From assembly GCF_032108445.1 (NCBI RefSeq), contig NZ_CP134876.1, forward strand, positions 2,542,001 through 2,606,000: 64,000 bases of DNA, written 5' to 3'. The first letter of the stretch is position 1. Each line of letters opens with the position of its first letter. The notes below the pieces were generated by a model, which was given only the letters and a program-made list of their open reading frames with translations, was not told the DNA's origin and ran no database searches. This document shows positions 49,181 to 58,152 of the stretch, in pieces. Made by a program: the position numbers and the translations under genes. This stretch comes from Micromonospora halotolerans (GTDB taxonomy: Bacteria > Actinomycetota > Actinomycetes > Mycobacteriales > Micromonosporaceae).

Positions 49181-50764
49181 TCAGGCCTGGGCGGCCGGGT
49201 TCGCGCCGCCGCGGTTGCGGCCACGCCGCAGCGCGCGCAGCGCGTCGAGGTGCAGGGTGGCCCGCCAGCGCCAGGCGCCCGCCAGGTACGCCGCCGCGCC
49301 ACCGGCCACCACCAGGACGAGCACCGGCGCCGGGGCGTCGAGCAGCCGGGCCAGCCCGAGCGGCAGGCCGAACGCGGCGACGGCCAGCGCCATGGCGGCC
49401 CGGGTGCCGGCCCCGAACGGGTGCAGCCGCATCGACCACCAGAGCTGGGTCAGCGGCACCAGGTTGGTCACCAGGATGGAGACCGTCCAGGCCAGGGCCG
49501 CGCCGAGGATGCCGTAGCGCGGGATGAGCAGGATGTTGGCCACCACGTTGAGCACCGTGCCGGCCATCGCGTTGTAGAACGTCCAGGCGGTCCGGCCGGC
49601 CATGTTCAGCACCATGTCGACCATGCCGCAGCCGGTGGCCACCAGCATGGTCAGCGCGAGCAGCACCACCACCCGGTGACCGCCGCCGTAGCCCGAGCCG
49701 AACAGCGCCAGCATCGGCGCGGCGAACGCCGCGAACACCAGGTAGGCCGGCCAGGACAGCAGCACCAGCCACCCGGTGGCGGCCTGGTAGAGCTGCCGCG
49801 CCTCGGCGCGGTCGTCGCGGGCGAAGGCGGCGGCCAGCCGGTGCTGCACCGAGCTGGAGAGCGCGACGCTGGAGAGCTGGCCGAGCGCCAGGAACCGGGT
49901 CGCCGCCGTGTAGATCGCCGCGTCGGCCGGCCCGCGCAGGGCGCTGAGCAGCACGATGTCCAGCCGCTGCACCACGATGGCGGCCAGGCTGCTGACCGCG
50001 CGCGGCCCGGTGAACCGCCAGAACGGCCCGACCAGCTCGCCCGTCGGCACCGGCCGGGTCACGTGCCGGCCGGCACGGCCGACCAGCCGGCCCAGCCAGG
50101 CCAGCGCGACCACCGCGGCGATCAGGTAGGGCACCACCCAGGCCAGCGGCAGCGCCACGGTGGCGGAGAGCCCGAGCCAGGCGGCCACCGCCACGGCCAG
50201 GAACTGCACCAAAGTGCGGCCGAGCCGCTCCACGGTGAGCAGCGGCCGCATCTGGCCGAACCCACGGCAGGCGGCGAGCGCGTAGTCGTTCAGGGCGGCC
50301 AGCGGCACGAAGGCCAGCAGGATGCGCAGCGCGGTCACCGCGCCGGGGCCGGCCTCCGGCATGGTGGCCTCGGCCAGCGCCGGTGCGGCCAGCCAGCCGG
50401 CCAGGCCGAGCAGCACGCCGACCGCCAGCACCGGCAGCAGCCCGGCCAGGATCGTGCCGCGGATCCGGTCCCGCTGGTCGAGGGTCCGGTACCGGCTGAC
50501 GAAGTAGACGGTCCCCACGTCGGTGCCGAGCCGGGCCGCCGACGCCGCGATCATGAAGGCGCTGGTGGCCGCGAAGAACATGCCGGCCTCGCGGACCGAC
50601 CAGCCCCGGGCGATGACGATGTTCAGCCCGAAGCCGGCCACCGCGGCCAGGCCCACCCCGACCAGGTTGGCGAAGCCCTGCCGCGCCGCGCCGCCCAGTC
50701 CCGCGCCCGTGCCGCCGGCCGGTGCGGTCAGCGTCGGGGTGCCGCCGGCGTCCGCCCGGGTCAC
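49181..50764 (-). CDS. Wzx-like polysaccharide flippase (MATE/MOP superfamily)
   Basis: A 527-residue membrane protein with about 14 helices, beginning RQGFANLVGVGLAAVAGFGLNIVIARGWSVREAGMFFAATSAFMIAASAARLGTDVGTVYFVSRY, the polysaccharide-transport signature. It should flip lipid-linked oligosaccharide to the outer leaflet. GTG 50764 overlaps the stop of the sulfotransferase by 4 nt. Confidence 0.9.
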   Translation of the reverse strand: MTRADAGGTPTLTAPAGGTGAGLGGAARQGFANLVGVGLAAVAGFGLNIVIARGWSVREAGMFFAATSAFMIAASAARLGTDVGTVYFVSRYRTLDQRDRIRGTILAGLLPVLAVGVLLGLAGWLAAPALAEATMPEAGPGAVTALRILLAFVPLAALNDYALAACRGFGQMRPLLTVERLGRTLVQFLAVAVAAWLGLSATVALPLAWVVPYLIAAVVALAWLGRLVGRAGRHVTRPVPTGELVGPFWRFTGPRAVSSLAAIVVQRLDIVLLSALRGPADAAIYTAATRFLALGQLSSVALSSSVQHRLAAAFARDDRAEARQLYQAATGWLVLLSWPAYLVFAAFAAPMLALFGSGYGGGHRVVVLLALTMLVATGCGMVDMVLNMAGRTAWTFYNAMAGTVLNVVANILLIPRYGILGAALAWTVSILVTNLVPLTQLWWSMRLHPFGAGTRAAMALAVAAFGLPLGLARLLDAPAPVLVLVVAGGAAAYLAGAWRWRATLHLDALRALRRGRNRGGANPAAQA

Positions 50765-51624
50765 CGCCGCCACGACGGCACGCGTCCCCACCAGGAGGCC
50801 AGCCGCTCGTCGTACGGGGCGAAGTGGTCCTCCAGCCGGGCCCGCAGCTCGGCCGACATCGGCGAGCGGGACCGCGAGTTGTGCTTGCCGAAGGCGATGT
50901 CCGCCCACCGGGGCAGGCCGAGGAAGTCGCAGACCGCGTCGAAGGAGGGACGCGGATCGGCGAAGAAGTCGTCGCTGTCGATCACGTGCAGCCGCTCCCG
51001 GCCGACCAGCGCCTCCAGCCGCTCCACCTGCTGGATGTAGCGCCCGCGGGCCAGGTACGCGTTGTGCTGGAGGTGGTGGCTCGAGTACGTCGGGTCGGCG
51101 GTCATCCGCTCCCGCTCACCGGCCGTCCGCTCCTCCTCCAGCGCCAGCGCCCGCTCGAAGTCCCGCTCGGCCTCGTAGCCCCGGGCCAGCTCGTGCGAGT
51201 GCGCCGAGTACGCCCGCTCCACCGGGTCGCGGAGCAGCACCAGCAGCTTCACCGAGGGCAGGTCGCGGGCGATCCGCTGCGCGGCCAGCGGGTGGAACAT
51301 GTAGTACGGGCTCGACTCGCCGGTGATCCCGCGTACGCCGAGCTGCGCCTTCACCGCCTCCGCCTTGCCGGTGGTGGGGAAGTGCCCGAGGTACCAGCTC
51401 ATCCCCCGGTGGTAGTCCATGTCGAAGTAGTGCACGCCCTTGTGGTAGGCGGGCGGCAACATCCCGGGATGCTGCGAGAGCGTCTTGAACAGCGAGGTGG
51501 TGCCGCACCGCTGCGCCCCCACGATCAGGAATCCCGGCACCATCCGCGACCCGGCGGTCAACCGACCGACCGTCCGGCTCACCGACTTCACCGCGCGGAG
51601 CGCCTGTTCCTTGGCCAGCGTCAC
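50761..51624 (-). CDS. PAPS-dependent sulfotransferase (second)
   Basis: A 287-residue sulfotransferase of the Sulfotransfer_1 layout. The 5'-phosphosulfate loop is FLIVGAQRCGTTSLFKTLSQHP (residues 32-53), the catalytic-base region GVHYFDMDYHRG and the 3'-phosphate motif VLLRDPVERAYSAHSHE (about 129-145). The architecture resembles heparan-sulfate-type and rhizobial sulfotransferases acting on carbohydrates. GTG 51624 has AGGAG 7 nt upstream. It overlaps the flippase by 4 nt, linking sulfation and export. Confidence 0.9.
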   Translation of the reverse strand: MTLAKEQALRAVKSVSRTVGRLTAGSRMVPGFLIVGAQRCGTTSLFKTLSQHPGMLPPAYHKGVHYFDMDYHRGMSWYLGHFPTTGKAEAVKAQLGVRGITGESSPYYMFHPLAAQRIARDLPSVKLLVLLRDPVERAYSAHSHELARGYEAERDFERALALEEERTAGERERMTADPTYSSHHLQHNAYLARGRYIQQVERLEALVGRERLHVIDSDDFFADPRPSFDAVCDFLGLPRWADIAFGKHNSRSRSPMSAELRARLEDHFAPYDERLASWWGRVPSWRR

Positions 51625-51641
51625 GTCCCCACTCCTCACTC

Positions 51642-52847
51642 TCACCGGGCCCGGCGGGCCAGGTGCTCCTCCACGGCGGGCAGCAGCCAGGTGTCGACGT
51701 GCCCCAGTCGCGCACCCGCCTCCGCCTGCCGGTCCCGCAGATAGCGTGCCGCCAGCTCCACGAGGTAGAGCACGGCGACCAGGTCGGCGTCCCGGCCGTC
51801 GGAATCGAACGGCGCCAGGCTCCGGCCCGCGCCGGCGATCAGCGCCCGCGCGGCCTCGGTCGGCTCCACCCCGTCGTTGCCGATCGCGGTCTGCACCACC
51901 CGGTGCAGCGCGTCGTAGCCGACCGGCACGTCCGCCTCGAACCGCTCCCAGTCCCAGACCAGCACCCGGCCGTCGGCCAGCACCGCGCTGTTGCCGCCGT
52001 TCCAGTCGCCGTGCCAGGCGCCGAACGCCATCGTCGGGTCCAGGTCCGCGACCGTCTTCAGCACCGCGCGCAGCCGCCCGGCCTCCGGGCGCGCGCCGAG
52101 CGCGTCCACCGCGTCGGCCAGCCGGGTCGCGTGGTCGCTCGCGGCCCAGGACCGCCGGCGTACGCCCAGACAGCCGGCCACCGCCACCATGGCCGCCCGC
52201 TCGGCCGCCTCGGCGGCGGCCGGGGTGGCCCGGGGCAGCCGCACCGGCAGCGCCTCCTGCACCAGCAGCGCGTGCCCGTGCCAGTCGCCGTGGTGGCATA
52301 CCCCGGCCACGGTCACCGGGCCGAGCGGCAGGCCGGCCAGCCGGGCCAGCGCGGCGGCCTCCGCGTCGACCAGGGCGCGGGTCAGCGGGTCGACGCCGAG
52401 CTTCGCGTACCCGAGGGCCCGGCCGTCCGGTGCGAGCAGTTGCAGCACCGGCTTGCGGTTGGCCCGGGCGGGCCCGATGTGCAGGCTGACCAGCGCCCGC
52501 TCGCCGAGCACCTCGGCCAGGTACGCGTCCAGCCCACCGCCGGTCACCACCAGCCGGTCGCGGAAGACCAGCGGCCCCAGGCCGAGCCGGAACGCGGTGG
52601 CCAGGCCCTGCCGGACCAGCTTGGCCTTGCGGCCGACCGCCTCGGTGGAGTGCCGCACGGCGCTCGCCGCGGCGCGGCCGGAGCTGGTGGGCACCAGCAG
52701 CCGGGGGCGGGACGCCGAGGGCACCACCATCCAGCCGGCGCCGCCCCGGCGCAGGGCGGGTTCGGCCGGCTCGGGCCAGATCAGCCCGGCCAGCTCACCG
52801 AGGTAGGCGGAGCGGCCGTCGCCGTCCGGAGGTACGCGGAACACCAT
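51642..52847 (-). CDS. aminoglycoside-phosphotransferase-fold kinase-like protein
   Basis: A 401-residue protein. The C-terminal half has the APH/choline-kinase catalytic loop (AFGAWHGDWNGGNSAVL) and a metal-binding VWDWERFE, in place of the usual DFD-type motif. The N-terminal half may hold the nucleotide-binding lobe (VLQLLAPDGRALGYAKLGVDPLTRALVDAEAAAL supplies a Lys and Glu). It probably phosphorylates a small molecule or a sugar of the polysaccharide. ATG 52847 overlaps the O-antigen ligase stop (TGATG). Confidence 0.8.
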   Translation of the reverse strand: MVFRVPPDGDGRSAYLGELAGLIWPEPAEPALRRGGAGWMVVPSASRPRLLVPTSSGRAAASAVRHSTEAVGRKAKLVRQGLATAFRLGLGPLVFRDRLVVTGGGLDAYLAEVLGERALVSLHIGPARANRKPVLQLLAPDGRALGYAKLGVDPLTRALVDAEAAALARLAGLPLGPVTVAGVCHHGDWHGHALLVQEALPVRLPRATPAAAEAAERAAMVAVAGCLGVRRRSWAASDHATRLADAVDALGARPEAGRLRAVLKTVADLDPTMAFGAWHGDWNGGNSAVLADGRVLVWDWERFEADVPVGYDALHRVVQTAIGNDGVEPTEAARALIAGAGRSLAPFDSDGRDADLVAVLYLVELAARYLRDRQAEAGARLGHVDTWLLPAVEEHLARRAR

Positions 52848-54334
52848 CAGTGGTCACCGGCAGCTTCCAGTCGGGCCCGTAGCCCGGCCACGGTGCCCCG
52901 GGGCGGCGCCGGCGCGAGTGCCCGGCGGAGCCGGTCGTTGCGGGCGAGCAGGGCGACCGAGATCAGGCCGTAGGCGAGGGTGGCTTCCAGTGCCCCGTAG
53001 GTGAACTGGAAGAAGAGCATGAGGATGAGCACGAGACTGCCGGCGATCCCGATCGCGCTGTGGTCGCGCCGGTAACGCCAGAGGCAGTAGAGGAAGAAGC
53101 CGTTGTAGGCGATCGCGCCCACGTAGCCCTGGCCGACCAGCAGCGCCCAGAGCTGGCCGTTGCTGCCCAGCTCCCGGTTGCCGCACTGCTTGCAGTCGTC
53201 GGACTTGCCGATGGCGATCGACCGGTTGCTGCCGATCAGCGCCCGGTTTCCGCCGTAGCCGAGGATCGGTGAGTGGTTCGCCGCGGTGACCGCGCCCTCG
53301 GAGAGGGTGGTGCGGATGTCGTCGCTGTGCCCGTTCTGGAGTCGCTCGTCGAAGGTGCGGCCCAGCGGTGTGGCGATGATCAGCACCCCGATCAGGCCGA
53401 CCGCCAGGGCGAGCCCGCCGAGGACCACCATCCGGCCGCGCAGAGCGAGCCGGATCGCCACGTAGACCGCGGAGATGCCGAGGCCGATCCAGAGGCCGCG
53501 GTTGAGCGAGTAGATGATCGGGAAGATCGCGGCCAGCGCGATGGCGACGCCGGCCACCCGGCGCAGCGGCCTGCCCAGCACCACCCAGCCGACGATCAGC
53601 CAGACGAGCAGGATCGCCGTGTTCTCGCCCCACGAGTTCGTGTAGGTGAACGGCGCGGACGGTCGCGGCGAGCTGGCCTCGCCTTCGATCACCTGCTGGA
53701 CCTGGGCGAACTTCACGTCCATGAGCGAGGCGACGAAGGGCTGGCTGGCGATCGAGTGCGGCAGGATGAACCGCAGCGGCGCGACGAAGCCGAGGGTCGG
53801 GAAGAGCGAGCCGAGCCAGCCGCCGATCACCACGACCACGCCCATGAACCCGAAGAGCCGGACGATCCGGCGCCGGGACAGCTCCCGCTCGCCGAGGTTG
53901 TAGACGTAGAGCATGACCACGGTCATGCCGACGAAGTTGGCCAGCCGGATGGCCCAGCCGATGTACCGGCCGCCACCGCCCGGCGGCAGCGTGTTCGGCG
54001 CGGTGAGGCCGAGCATGGTGGCGGAGAGGACCAGCCAGAGCAGCAGGAGCAGCCAGATCCCGAAGCCGGGCGGCACCCGGACCGGGCCCCGACGGACCAT
54101 CTGCACCAGCATCGGCACCGCGAAGATGACGAAGACGAAACTGGACACCCCGAGCGCCCACCACAGCGGGTAGAGCACGAAGAGCGCGATCAACGGCCAC
54201 GCCGTGGGCAACCGCAGCGACCAGCCCTTCGGCCGCACCGTGGCCGGCCTGAGCCGGGTCCCGGCGGGCGGCGGCACCGCCGCGTCGACCGGGGCCGACC
54301 CGCGCGCCGGGCGGGGCGGGGTGACCGTGCTCAT
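52847..54334 (-). CDS. O-antigen ligase/polymerase-family membrane protein
   Basis: A 495-residue protein with about 11 helices and a large extracytoplasmic loop (about residues 215-270, with SSPRPSAPFTYTNSWGENTAILLVW), ending in the Wzy_C-type GYGGNRALIGSNRSIAIGKSDDCKQCGNRELGSNGQLWALLVGQGYVG. These proteins polymerise or ligate lipid-linked glycan repeat units outside the membrane, and here it is the likely polymerase. A CKQCG pair in the loop may form a disulfide. ATG 54334 overlaps the DUF3048 stop by 4 nt. Confidence 0.88.
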   Translation of the reverse strand: MSTVTPPRPARGSAPVDAAVPPPAGTRLRPATVRPKGWSLRLPTAWPLIALFVLYPLWWALGVSSFVFVIFAVPMLVQMVRRGPVRVPPGFGIWLLLLLWLVLSATMLGLTAPNTLPPGGGGRYIGWAIRLANFVGMTVVMLYVYNLGERELSRRRIVRLFGFMGVVVVIGGWLGSLFPTLGFVAPLRFILPHSIASQPFVASLMDVKFAQVQQVIEGEASSPRPSAPFTYTNSWGENTAILLVWLIVGWVVLGRPLRRVAGVAIALAAIFPIIYSLNRGLWIGLGISAVYVAIRLALRGRMVVLGGLALAVGLIGVLIIATPLGRTFDERLQNGHSDDIRTTLSEGAVTAANHSPILGYGGNRALIGSNRSIAIGKSDDCKQCGNRELGSNGQLWALLVGQGYVGAIAYNGFFLYCLWRYRRDHSAIGIAGSLVLILMLFFQFTYGALEATLAYGLISVALLARNDRLRRALAPAPPRGTVAGLRARLEAAGDH

Positions 54335-55332
54335 TTCACGGTGACCTTGGCGGTGGTCGGCGCGTAGATCACCCAGGCGTTGCCCGGCTGCGGGTGCAGG
54401 AGGTCGCCGCCGGTGTCGGCGAGGGTGCAGACCATCCCGAGGCCCGGCTTGCGCCACCGGCCCTTGGCGCTGGACGGCCCGGAGACCGCGACCACCGCGC
54501 CCTCACCGAAGACGTTCGCCGACGGGAGCGACCGGGGCGACGGGTTCCGCACGTCGAGCGTCCGGTATTCCATGGTCAGCACGAGCACCGACGCGGCGGT
54601 CACCGTGGCGGTGCCCACCTTGCCCACCCAGAGCGACTTCTGCTGGTCGTACCGCCAGACCATGGGCGGTCCGCCGGAGACGGCGACCGACAGCTCGGTG
54701 GCCGGCGCGAGGTCCCGCGCGGCCAGGGCGGCGCCGTCGGTGGCGTGGTCGAGGGGCGGCGTGGGCGGCTGGCCGCCCTTCGGCGCGGCCTTGAGCAACG
54801 CGGCCGTCGAGGTGTAGCCGTCGTCGATGGCGTCGCCGTCGTCCGGCGTGACCCCGGCCAGCCCGGACTTCTCGAACTGGCTGAGGAAGCCGGTGGGGCC
54901 GCCGGCGTAGCCGACGAACGGTCGCAGCACGGCGACCGACCGGATGTCGACCGGGCGGATCTCGGCGACCGGGCCGACCTTGGCGGCGTCACGGGAGTGG
55001 AACACCGCGGTCAGGTGCAGCGTGTCGGACTCGGCGAACTCGGCGTAGACCAGGTCGGCCGCGTCCAGCCCGGCCGGGGTGGTCGAGGGGCTGACCCGCA
55101 GCGGCACGGCGACCGCCTGGCGGCCGGCCAGCGGCGCGGCGCTCACCGGCGCGCCGGTCAGCGGGCCGGCGGGCAGGCTCGGGGTCGGGCTCGGCGGGGG
55201 CGTCGCCGGGGCGCTGCCCGGGTCGACCACGTCGACGCTGCCCGCCTCGGGCTGGGGCTCGCTGCAGGCCGTGCCGAAGCCGACCACGAGGGCCGGGGCG
55301 AGGGCGGCGCGAAGCAACTGCCGGCGGTTCAC
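54331..55332 (-). CDS. DUF3048 (YerB-like) lipoprotein
   Basis: A 333-residue exported lipoprotein: MNRRQLLRAALAPALVVGFGTAC gives a lipobox with an RR-containing n-region. A Pro/Ala linker is followed by the DUF3048 domain (VAVPLRVSPSTTPAGLDAADLVYAEFAESDTLHLTAVFHSRDAAKVGPVAEIRPVDIRSVAVLRPFVGYAGG). Its biochemical role is unknown; context suggests a part in export or attachment of the polysaccharide. The GTG overlaps the co-polymerase stop by 4 nt. Confidence 0.88.
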   Translation of the reverse strand: MNRRQLLRAALAPALVVGFGTACSEPQPEAGSVDVVDPGSAPATPPPSPTPSLPAGPLTGAPVSAAPLAGRQAVAVPLRVSPSTTPAGLDAADLVYAEFAESDTLHLTAVFHSRDAAKVGPVAEIRPVDIRSVAVLRPFVGYAGGPTGFLSQFEKSGLAGVTPDDGDAIDDGYTSTAALLKAAPKGGQPPTPPLDHATDGAALAARDLAPATELSVAVSGGPPMVWRYDQQKSLWVGKVGTATVTAASVLVLTMEYRTLDVRNPSPRSLPSANVFGEGAVVAVSGPSSAKGRWRKPGLGMVCTLADTGGDLLHPQPGNAWVIYAPTTAKVTVK

Positions 55333-57116
55333 CCCAGGTCCTCGCCGGAGTCCAGCGCGTAGCTGCGGCCGTCGCCGTCACCCCGGGAGCGGTAGGTGCC
55401 GCCGCTGCCGTTGACCGGCAGCGGCTTGTTCGGCACCGGCGGCTTGACCGACGCCTTGCCCGGCGCGGACGGCTTCGCCGACCCGGCCGCGGAGCCCGAA
55501 CCGGACGGCTGCATCCGGGGCAGCACCATGGTGGACTCGGCGGACGGGCCGGGGCTCGGCCGCGGCTTGGGCCGGTTGACCGGGGTCGCCGGGCGGGCGG
55601 CGCCGGGTGCCGGGGCGGGCAGGCGCGGGGCCAGCACGGCGCCGATCACCGGGGCGTTGACCTGCTCGAACTGCTGGAGCGCGGCGGTGATCTCGCCGCT
55701 GCGGGTCCGCCCGCTCTCGGCCACCACGATCACCGCGTCGACGTGCCGGCCCAGCGCCTGGGCCTCCACGGCGAGGGTCGGCTGGGCGGTCTCGATGATC
55801 ACGTGGTCGAAGCGCGCCGACAGCTCGCGCAGGATCTCCAGCAGGCCGGAGACCGGCAGCTCGACCTCGGCGTCCAGGTCACCCGGGACGAGCACCCGGA
55901 GCTGGCCGAGACCGGGCAGCGGGGCCAGCGCCTTGAGCGCGGGCACGTCCCGGCGGAGCACCGAGGCCAGGCTGTGCCGCCCCTCGGCCACCCCGGTGAT
56001 GCTGCTCAGCGCCGAGTCCGGCTTGGTGGTGATCAGCGCGACCTGCTGGCCGGTCCGGGCGTACGCGGCGGCCAGGTTGGCGGCGACGAACCCGGCGGCG
56101 GAGCCGGCCGAGCCGTCGCAGAGCAGCAGCTGGCGCCCTCGACCGGCCTGCGCCGGCTCGGGCACCGCGGAGAGCAGCACGTTGCGCAGCCGGCCCAGCT
56201 CGCGGGAGATCCGGTGGGTGGCCGGCAGCACCGCCAGCGACGGGGTGCGGGTGGGCAGCTCCAGCAGCAGCGGCAGGCCGACCCGGTCGGAGATGTCGCG
56301 CCCCCGGCGGATCCGCGTGTCGAGCCGGTCCAGCACCAGCGCCAGCACGATGCCGAGCAGCAGGCCGGCGCCCATGCCGCTGGCCAGGTTCAAGGTGCGG
56401 TTGGGGGAGCTGGGGCTCTCCGGCAGCCGGGCGTCCGAGATGATCTCGCCCGGGTCGCTGTCGGCGGACAGCAGCGGGCTGAGCCGGTTGTTCAGCGAGG
56501 TCAGCTGGTTGGTCAGCACGTTCCGGTCGGCCTCGGCGCGCTCCCGCTCGGGGCTGTTGGCCGGCGCCGCCGCGATCCGGCCGGCGACCGAGCTGAGCTG
56601 CTTGTTCACGTCGGCGATCTGCTGCTTGAGCGCGGTGGTCTCGTTCTCCAGCGCCTTCTGCGCGGTGGCCTTGCGCAGGTCGAGGTAGGCCTGCGCGAAG
56701 GCGTGCGAGCCGGCCTGCGCCTGGGCGGGGCTGTCGGCCTCGTAGGCCACCTGGAGGATCTGGCTGTTCGGCGGGACGGTGACCGTCACCGACTTCACCA
56801 GCTGGTCGGCCCCGGTGTCGACCTTCATGAGGCCCTTGGCCCGCTCGGCCACCACCAGCGAACGGACCACCTGGGCCTCGGTGTCGAGGTTCACCTTGGC
56901 GTTGGGGTTGCTCTCCGCGCCGGCGCTGAGCGGGCGGACGAGCAGCGACGTGCCCGACGTGTAGCGCGCGTGCTGGAGCTGGCTCACCGCCAGGCCGCCG
57001 GCCAGGCCGAGGACCGCGGCGAGGAGCAGGATCCACCAGCGGCGGCGCAGCCAGCCCAGGTAGGCCATCAGGGCAAGACCGTCGGAATCGCTCTCGGCCA
57101 AATGGGGTGAGGGCAT
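55329..57116 (-). CDS. Wzz-like polysaccharide co-polymerase with degenerate BY-kinase domain
   Basis: A 595-residue protein. A Wzz domain with two helices (about residues 25-45 and 245-265) encloses an extracytoplasmic coiled-coil region (155-215). A cytoplasmic domain with BY-kinase topology (300-500) follows, then a Pro/Ser tail lacking a tyrosine cluster. The expected Walker A (GxxxxGKT/S) is replaced by CDGSAGSAAGFVAANL (333-348) with no lysine; Walker A' (VALITTKPDSA) and Walker B (VIIETAQP) are altered too. It probably controls chain length without kinase activity. First gene of the long operon. ATG 57116. Confidence 0.86.
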   Translation of the reverse strand: MPSPHLAESDSDGLALMAYLGWLRRRWWILLLAAVLGLAGGLAVSQLQHARYTSGTSLLVRPLSAGAESNPNAKVNLDTEAQVVRSLVVAERAKGLMKVDTGADQLVKSVTVTVPPNSQILQVAYEADSPAQAQAGSHAFAQAYLDLRKATAQKALENETTALKQQIADVNKQLSSVAGRIAAAPANSPERERAEADRNVLTNQLTSLNNRLSPLLSADSDPGEIISDARLPESPSSPNRTLNLASGMGAGLLLGIVLALVLDRLDTRIRRGRDISDRVGLPLLLELPTRTPSLAVLPATHRISRELGRLRNVLLSAVPEPAQAGRGRQLLLCDGSAGSAAGFVAANLAAAYARTGQQVALITTKPDSALSSITGVAEGRHSLASVLRRDVPALKALAPLPGLGQLRVLVPGDLDAEVELPVSGLLEILRELSARFDHVIIETAQPTLAVEAQALGRHVDAVIVVAESGRTRSGEITAALQQFEQVNAPVIGAVLAPRLPAPAPGAARPATPVNRPKPRPSPGPSAESTMVLPRMQPSGSGSAAGSAKPSAPGKASVKPPVPNKPLPVNGSGGTYRSRGDGDGRSYALDSGEDLG

Positions 57117-57619
57117 CAGAGTCTGTCGCTCCCTTTCGACCGAGCCGGGCAGTCCACGGCGCAGACTGGACCTGACCGTGGCCTTGAGTGTCCCCGATCC
57201 GAACGATGAGGGAAAGTCTGCTCCCGTTCCGGTAAGCCTGCCCAGGTGTAGGCAGCCCGCGTAGATATGGCCGATCGGCGCTGGCCATTCGGCGGGTTTC
57301 CCGGTGTTGGGCCCGACCTGCCCCCGGGGTCGGCGTCGCCGTCGGCCCTCGTGCGGAGCGGTGACGGAATCCTGACACACCATCGGCCGTCGCGGTTGGC
57401 CCGGCCCGCCATGGCGGCGGAACGCGGGCTGACCTCGGTCCTCGCCGGCTCCGCCGGATCCCGTTCACGGGAATCCCCGGGTGACCCGACCGGTCGGTGG
57501 GGATCCGTCCAACGGCCCCTTCAGTTGTCCACCCCCGCGCCAGTAGGTTGTCATGGCGCGTCCGGGGGTCATTCACGAAAATCCGGGCGTGATCGCGGCG
57601 TACGGGGAGGAACATTCTG
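57117..57619. other. 503-bp divergent intergenic region of the polysaccharide locus
   Basis: Lies between the divergently read co-polymerase and PssD genes, so both promoters should be here. The only structure seen is an inverted repeat ATGGCC-N10-GGCCAT (57267-57288) enclosing CGATCG, a possible operator. A GGGGAGGAAC near 57605 is the likely ribosome-binding site of PssD. No convincing coding region; small reading frames here lack family features. Confidence 0.5.
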
Positions 57620-58093
57620 GTGAGCGGGTCAATCGACGACTCGGGGCAGGTCCTGCTGGTCGGCTCCAGTGGTGGGCATCTCGCCCAGCTCCTGGCGCTG
57701 GAGCCGTGGTACCGGGAGCGGCGTCGGGCGTGGGTCACGTTCGACACCCCGGACGCCCGCTCGCTGCTCGACGGTGAGGACGTGGTCTGGGCCCACCACC
57801 CCACCACGCGGAACGTCCGGAACCTGGTCCGCAACGCCTTCCTCGCGCTGAAGGTGATCCGCCGCCGCCGCGTCGACGCCGTGGTCACCACCGGCGCCGG
57901 GGTGGCCCTGCCGTTCGTGGTCGCGGCCCGGCTGCGCCGGATCCCGACGGTCTACATCGAGGTCTACGACCGCATCGACAGCGCGACGCTGACCGCCCGG
58001 CTCTGCCGCCCCTTCCTCTCCGCGATGCTCGTGCAGTGGGAGGAGCAGCGCCGCATGTACCCGGAGGCGACCGTCGTGGGGAACCTCCTGTGA
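57620..58093 (+). CDS. PssD/Alg14-like glycosyltransferase subunit
   Basis: A 157-residue protein resembling Alg14/PssD, the membrane-anchoring half of a two-part GT-B glycosyltransferase. VLLVGSSGGHLAQLLALEPWY is the conserved start; VVTTGAGVALPFVVAARLRRIPTVYIEVYDRIDSATLTARL is the signature middle. It should recruit the catalytic PssE/Alg13-like subunit encoded downstream and add a sugar to the lipid-linked intermediate. The stop overlaps the GTG of a 59-bp repeat element rather than the PssE start itself. Confidence 0.9.
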   Translation: MSGSIDDSGQVLLVGSSGGHLAQLLALEPWYRERRRAWVTFDTPDARSLLDGEDVVWAHHPTTRNVRNLVRNAFLALKVIRRRRVDAVVTTGAGVALPFVVAARLRRIPTVYIEVYDRIDSATLTARLCRPFLSAMLVQWEEQRRMYPEATVVGNLL

Positions 58094-58152
58094 GCGCGAG
58101 GAGTGAGCCGGTTTTGCGAGCCCCGCAGTCGCGAACGAAGGTGACGCTGTGA
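58090..58152 (+). CDS. 20-codon mini-ORF in repeat copy 1
   Basis: GTG at 58090 overlaps the PssD stop (GTGA); the frame runs 20 codons (MSARSEPVLR...) to TGA at 58150-58152, which overlaps the GTG of copy 2. Whether a peptide is made is unknown; it could pass ribosomes on to PssE. Confidence 0.4.
   Translation: MSARSEPVLRAPQSRTKVTL

Noticed and set aside
57267..57623. A 118-codon plus-strand frame before PssD.
   Set aside because: It overlaps the PssD start, has biased composition and no recognisable domain; the region is better read as a divergent promoter.
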